Shown: one piece after another, positions 6,544-8,064 of the stretch
Position numbering within the stretch: the stretch's first letter is position 1
Layout: each line of letters begins with the position of its first letter
Source of the DNA: Cellvibrionales bacterium UBA7375
Lineage (GTDB): Bacteria; Pseudomonadota; Gammaproteobacteria; Pseudomonadales; Porticoccaceae
DNA length: 8,064 bases
Direction: 5' to 3'
Assembly: GCA_002469845.1 (NCBI GenBank)
Contig: DKNZ01000039.1
Location: 1-8,064, forward strand
The notes under the pieces: generated by a model
What the model saw: the letters and a program-made list of their open reading frames with translations, nothing else
Told to the model about the DNA's origin: nothing
Database searches by the model: none
Translations under genes and position numbers: made by a program

Positions 6544-8064
6544 ATGACCGATCAACAAGGCGAAAAGAAGATAGACGAAAATAAGTTAGATGAAAATAAG
6601 CTAATAGCCGAGCGCAGAGCCAAGCTAGATAGTTTGCGAGAGCAGGGTGGTGTTGCTTTTCCTAACTCATTTCGTCCAGCCGATACAGCGGGTGATCTAC
6701 AAGCTAACTTTGGTGAAAAAACCAAAGAAGAGCTTGAGCAACTAGCGCGACCGACCAGCATAGCGGGTCGGGTTATTCGCAATCGTGGTGCTTTTATCGT
6801 TATTCAAGACAGTAGTGGAACGATTCAGCTTTATGTCACCAAAGAGGCTCGTTCCTTCGCAAAATCATTAGATCTTGGAGATATACTCGGAATTAGCGGG
6901 GTCCTTCATAAGTCAGGCAAGGCCGATCTTTATGTTCAAATGGATGATTATCAATTATTGACCAAGGCGCTACGTCCCTTACCGGATAAATTTCATGGGC
7001 TAGCTGATCAAGAAATGCGTTACCGACAACGCTATGTTGATTTGATCGTGAATCCAAAAGTACGAGAGACATTTATTACTCGCTCAAGGGTAGTCGACTT
7101 TATTCGTAGTTATCTCAATGGTTCTGGTTATCTTGAAGTAGAGACACCTATGTTACAAACTATTCCAGGGGGTGCGGTTGCTCGTCCTTTTGTGACTCAT
7201 CACAATGCCCTAGACATAGAAATGTATATGCGTATAGCGCCAGAGCTTTATCTTAAAAGATTAGTGGTTGGCGGCTTAGAAAGAGTGTATGAGATTAACA
7301 GAAACTTCAGAAATGAAGGCCTATCAACGCGACATAATCCAGAATTTACTATGTTGGAGTTTTATCAGGCATATGCAGACTTCAATGACTTGATGGATCT
7401 TACCGAAGATATGCTACGCAAGCTCTCACAGCAGGTATTGGGTACTACAAAAATAACCAACACAGTCAAAAATTCCGATGGAGAGGTTGAGTCTGAAATC
7501 GCCTTTGACTTTGCCAAGCCTTTCACTCGCTTATCCGTATTTGATTCAATTTTGGCCTATAACCCAGAGATTAAAGCTGAAGACCTAAGTGATGAAAAGA
7601 GTGCTAGAAAAATTGCTGCAGATTTAGGTATTCCCCTCAAAGACCTGTGGGGTTTAGGAAAGGTACAAATTGAAATCTTCGAAAAAACCGTTGAACATAG
7701 ACTTGAACAGCCGACCTTTATTACACGTTATCCAACCGAGGTTTCGCCCCTGGCAAGACGCAATGACCAGGACCCTTTTGTAACCGACCGCTTTGAGTTT
7801 TTTGTCGGTGGCCGCGAGATTGCCAATGGCTTTTCAGAGCTTAATGATGCAGAGGATCAAGCGGCGCGGTTTAAACAGCAGGTAGCAGAAAAGGATGCTG
7901 GGGATGACGAAGCTATGCATTTTGATGCAGACTATATTCGCGCCCTAGAGTATGGCATGCCGCCTACAGCAGGCGAGGGTATTGGTATTGATCGACTGGT
8001 CATGTTGCTAACTGATTCGCCATCAATTAGAGATGTCCTTTTATTTCCCCATATGAGGCCTGAG
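6544..8064 (+). CDS. lysS: Lysyl-tRNA synthetase, class II (3' end cut by window)
   Basis: LysRS activates lysine with ATP and charges tRNA-Lys in the cytoplasm. The frame is open for 507 residues from ATG 6544 with no stop in the window. E. coli LysS is 505 residues and ends IRDVILFPAMRPVK; here the last residues are IRDVLLFPHMRPE, so only a few residues should be missing. The N-terminal extension is charged and holds a DENKL tandem duplication (11-20). The OB-fold anticodon-binding domain covers about 70-145 and ends in LLTKALRPLPDKFHG. The class II core carries motif 1 at about 190-212 (GYLEVETPMLQTIPGG), motif 2 with RNFRNEG (253-259) and motif 3 with GEGIGIDRL (477-485). The ribosome binding site before ATG is weak (AGTGA-like). 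It follows prfB by 28 bases on the same strand and is presumably in the same transcript, the standard prfB-lysS pair. Confidence 0.96.
   Translation, partial: MTDQQGEKKIDENKLDENKLIAERRAKLDSLREQGGVAFPNSFRPADTAGDLQANFGEKTKEELEQLARPTSIAGRVIRNRGAFIVIQDSSGTIQLYVTKEARSFAKSLDLGDILGISGVLHKSGKADLYVQMDDYQLLTKALRPLPDKFHGLADQEMRYRQRYVDLIVNPKVRETFITRSRVVDFIRSYLNGSGYLEVETPMLQTIPGGAVARPFVTHHNALDIEMYMRIAPELYLKRLVVGGLERVYEINRNFRNEGLSTRHNPEFTMLEFYQAYADFNDLMDLTEDMLRKLSQQVLGTTKITNTVKNSDGEVESEIAFDFAKPFTRLSVFDSILAYNPEIKAEDLSDEKSARKIAADLGIPLKDLWGLGKVQIEIFEKTVEHRLEQPTFITRYPTEVSPLARRNDQDPFVTDRFEFFVGGREIANGFSELNDAEDQAARFKQQVAEKDAGDDEAMHFDADYIRALEYGMPPTAGEGIGIDRLVMLLTDSPSIRDVLLFPHMRPE
6574..6603 (+). repeat. 15-base tandem duplication in lysS 5' end
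   Basis: Two adjacent 15-base units, GACGAAAATAAGTTA and GATGAAAATAAGCTA, encode DENKL twice. They differ only at two synonymous third or first codon positions, so the duplication is not brand new. It lies in the variable charged N-terminal extension of LysS, outside the folded domains, and probably has no functional effect. Confidence 0.8.

Noticed and set aside
6552..6782. Minus-strand 76-codon frame within lysS
   Set aside because: It is the shadow of the LysS N-terminal extension and OB-fold coding sequence and has a low-complexity serine-rich translation.
1..8064. CRISPR arrays, insertion sequences, tRNA or rRNA genes, phage or defence genes
   Set aside because: No regularly spaced repeats, transposase motifs, terminal inverted repeats or RNA gene sequence were seen; almost all of the window is accounted for by recognised genes.

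Overview
The window is an ordinary gammaproteobacterial chromosome segment with a moderately AT-rich base composition. Its backbone is the recJ-prfB-lysS neighbourhood known from E. coli and relatives. The proteins resemble E. coli homologues in length and motifs: RecJ 575 aa, RF2 364 aa, LysS at least 507 aa. A DUF2970 gene and a bioD end lie upstream of recJ. This suggests a free-living, probably aquatic gammaproteobacterium of the Cellvibrionales/Oceanospirillales kind. That placement is inference; no rRNA or other decisive marker is present.

Layout. Positions 1-449 (+) hold the last third of bioD (biotin synthesis) and a 61-residue DUF2970 membrane protein. Positions 469-2196 (+) hold recJ, a complete single-strand 5'-3' exonuclease. 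These three genes are tightly packed and probably co-transcribed. On the minus strand, 2247-3671 is an orphan sensor-histidine-kinase-like membrane protein, and 3757-5229 is selO (ydiU), a protein AMP-transferase. A 190-base divergent intergenic region (5230-5419) carries a plausible prfB promoter. Positions 5420-6515 (+) hold prfB, which needs a programmed +1 frameshift at an in-frame UGA. It is followed after 28 bases by lysS, which runs off the right edge a few residues short of its expected end.

How the genes relate. The plus-strand genes are housekeeping: biotin synthesis, DNA repair, translation termination and tRNA charging. The minus-strand pair interrupts the usual recJ-prfB junction. 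The most interesting object is the histidine-kinase-like protein. Its reading frame is intact, but the phosphoacceptor His is Gln, the N-box Asn is Cys, the G1-box Asp is His, and the glycines of the G2 box are replaced. It therefore looks like a histidine pseudokinase. It lies directly downstream of SelO, itself a kinase-fold protein that does not perform classical phosphorylation. No other undescribed system is apparent.
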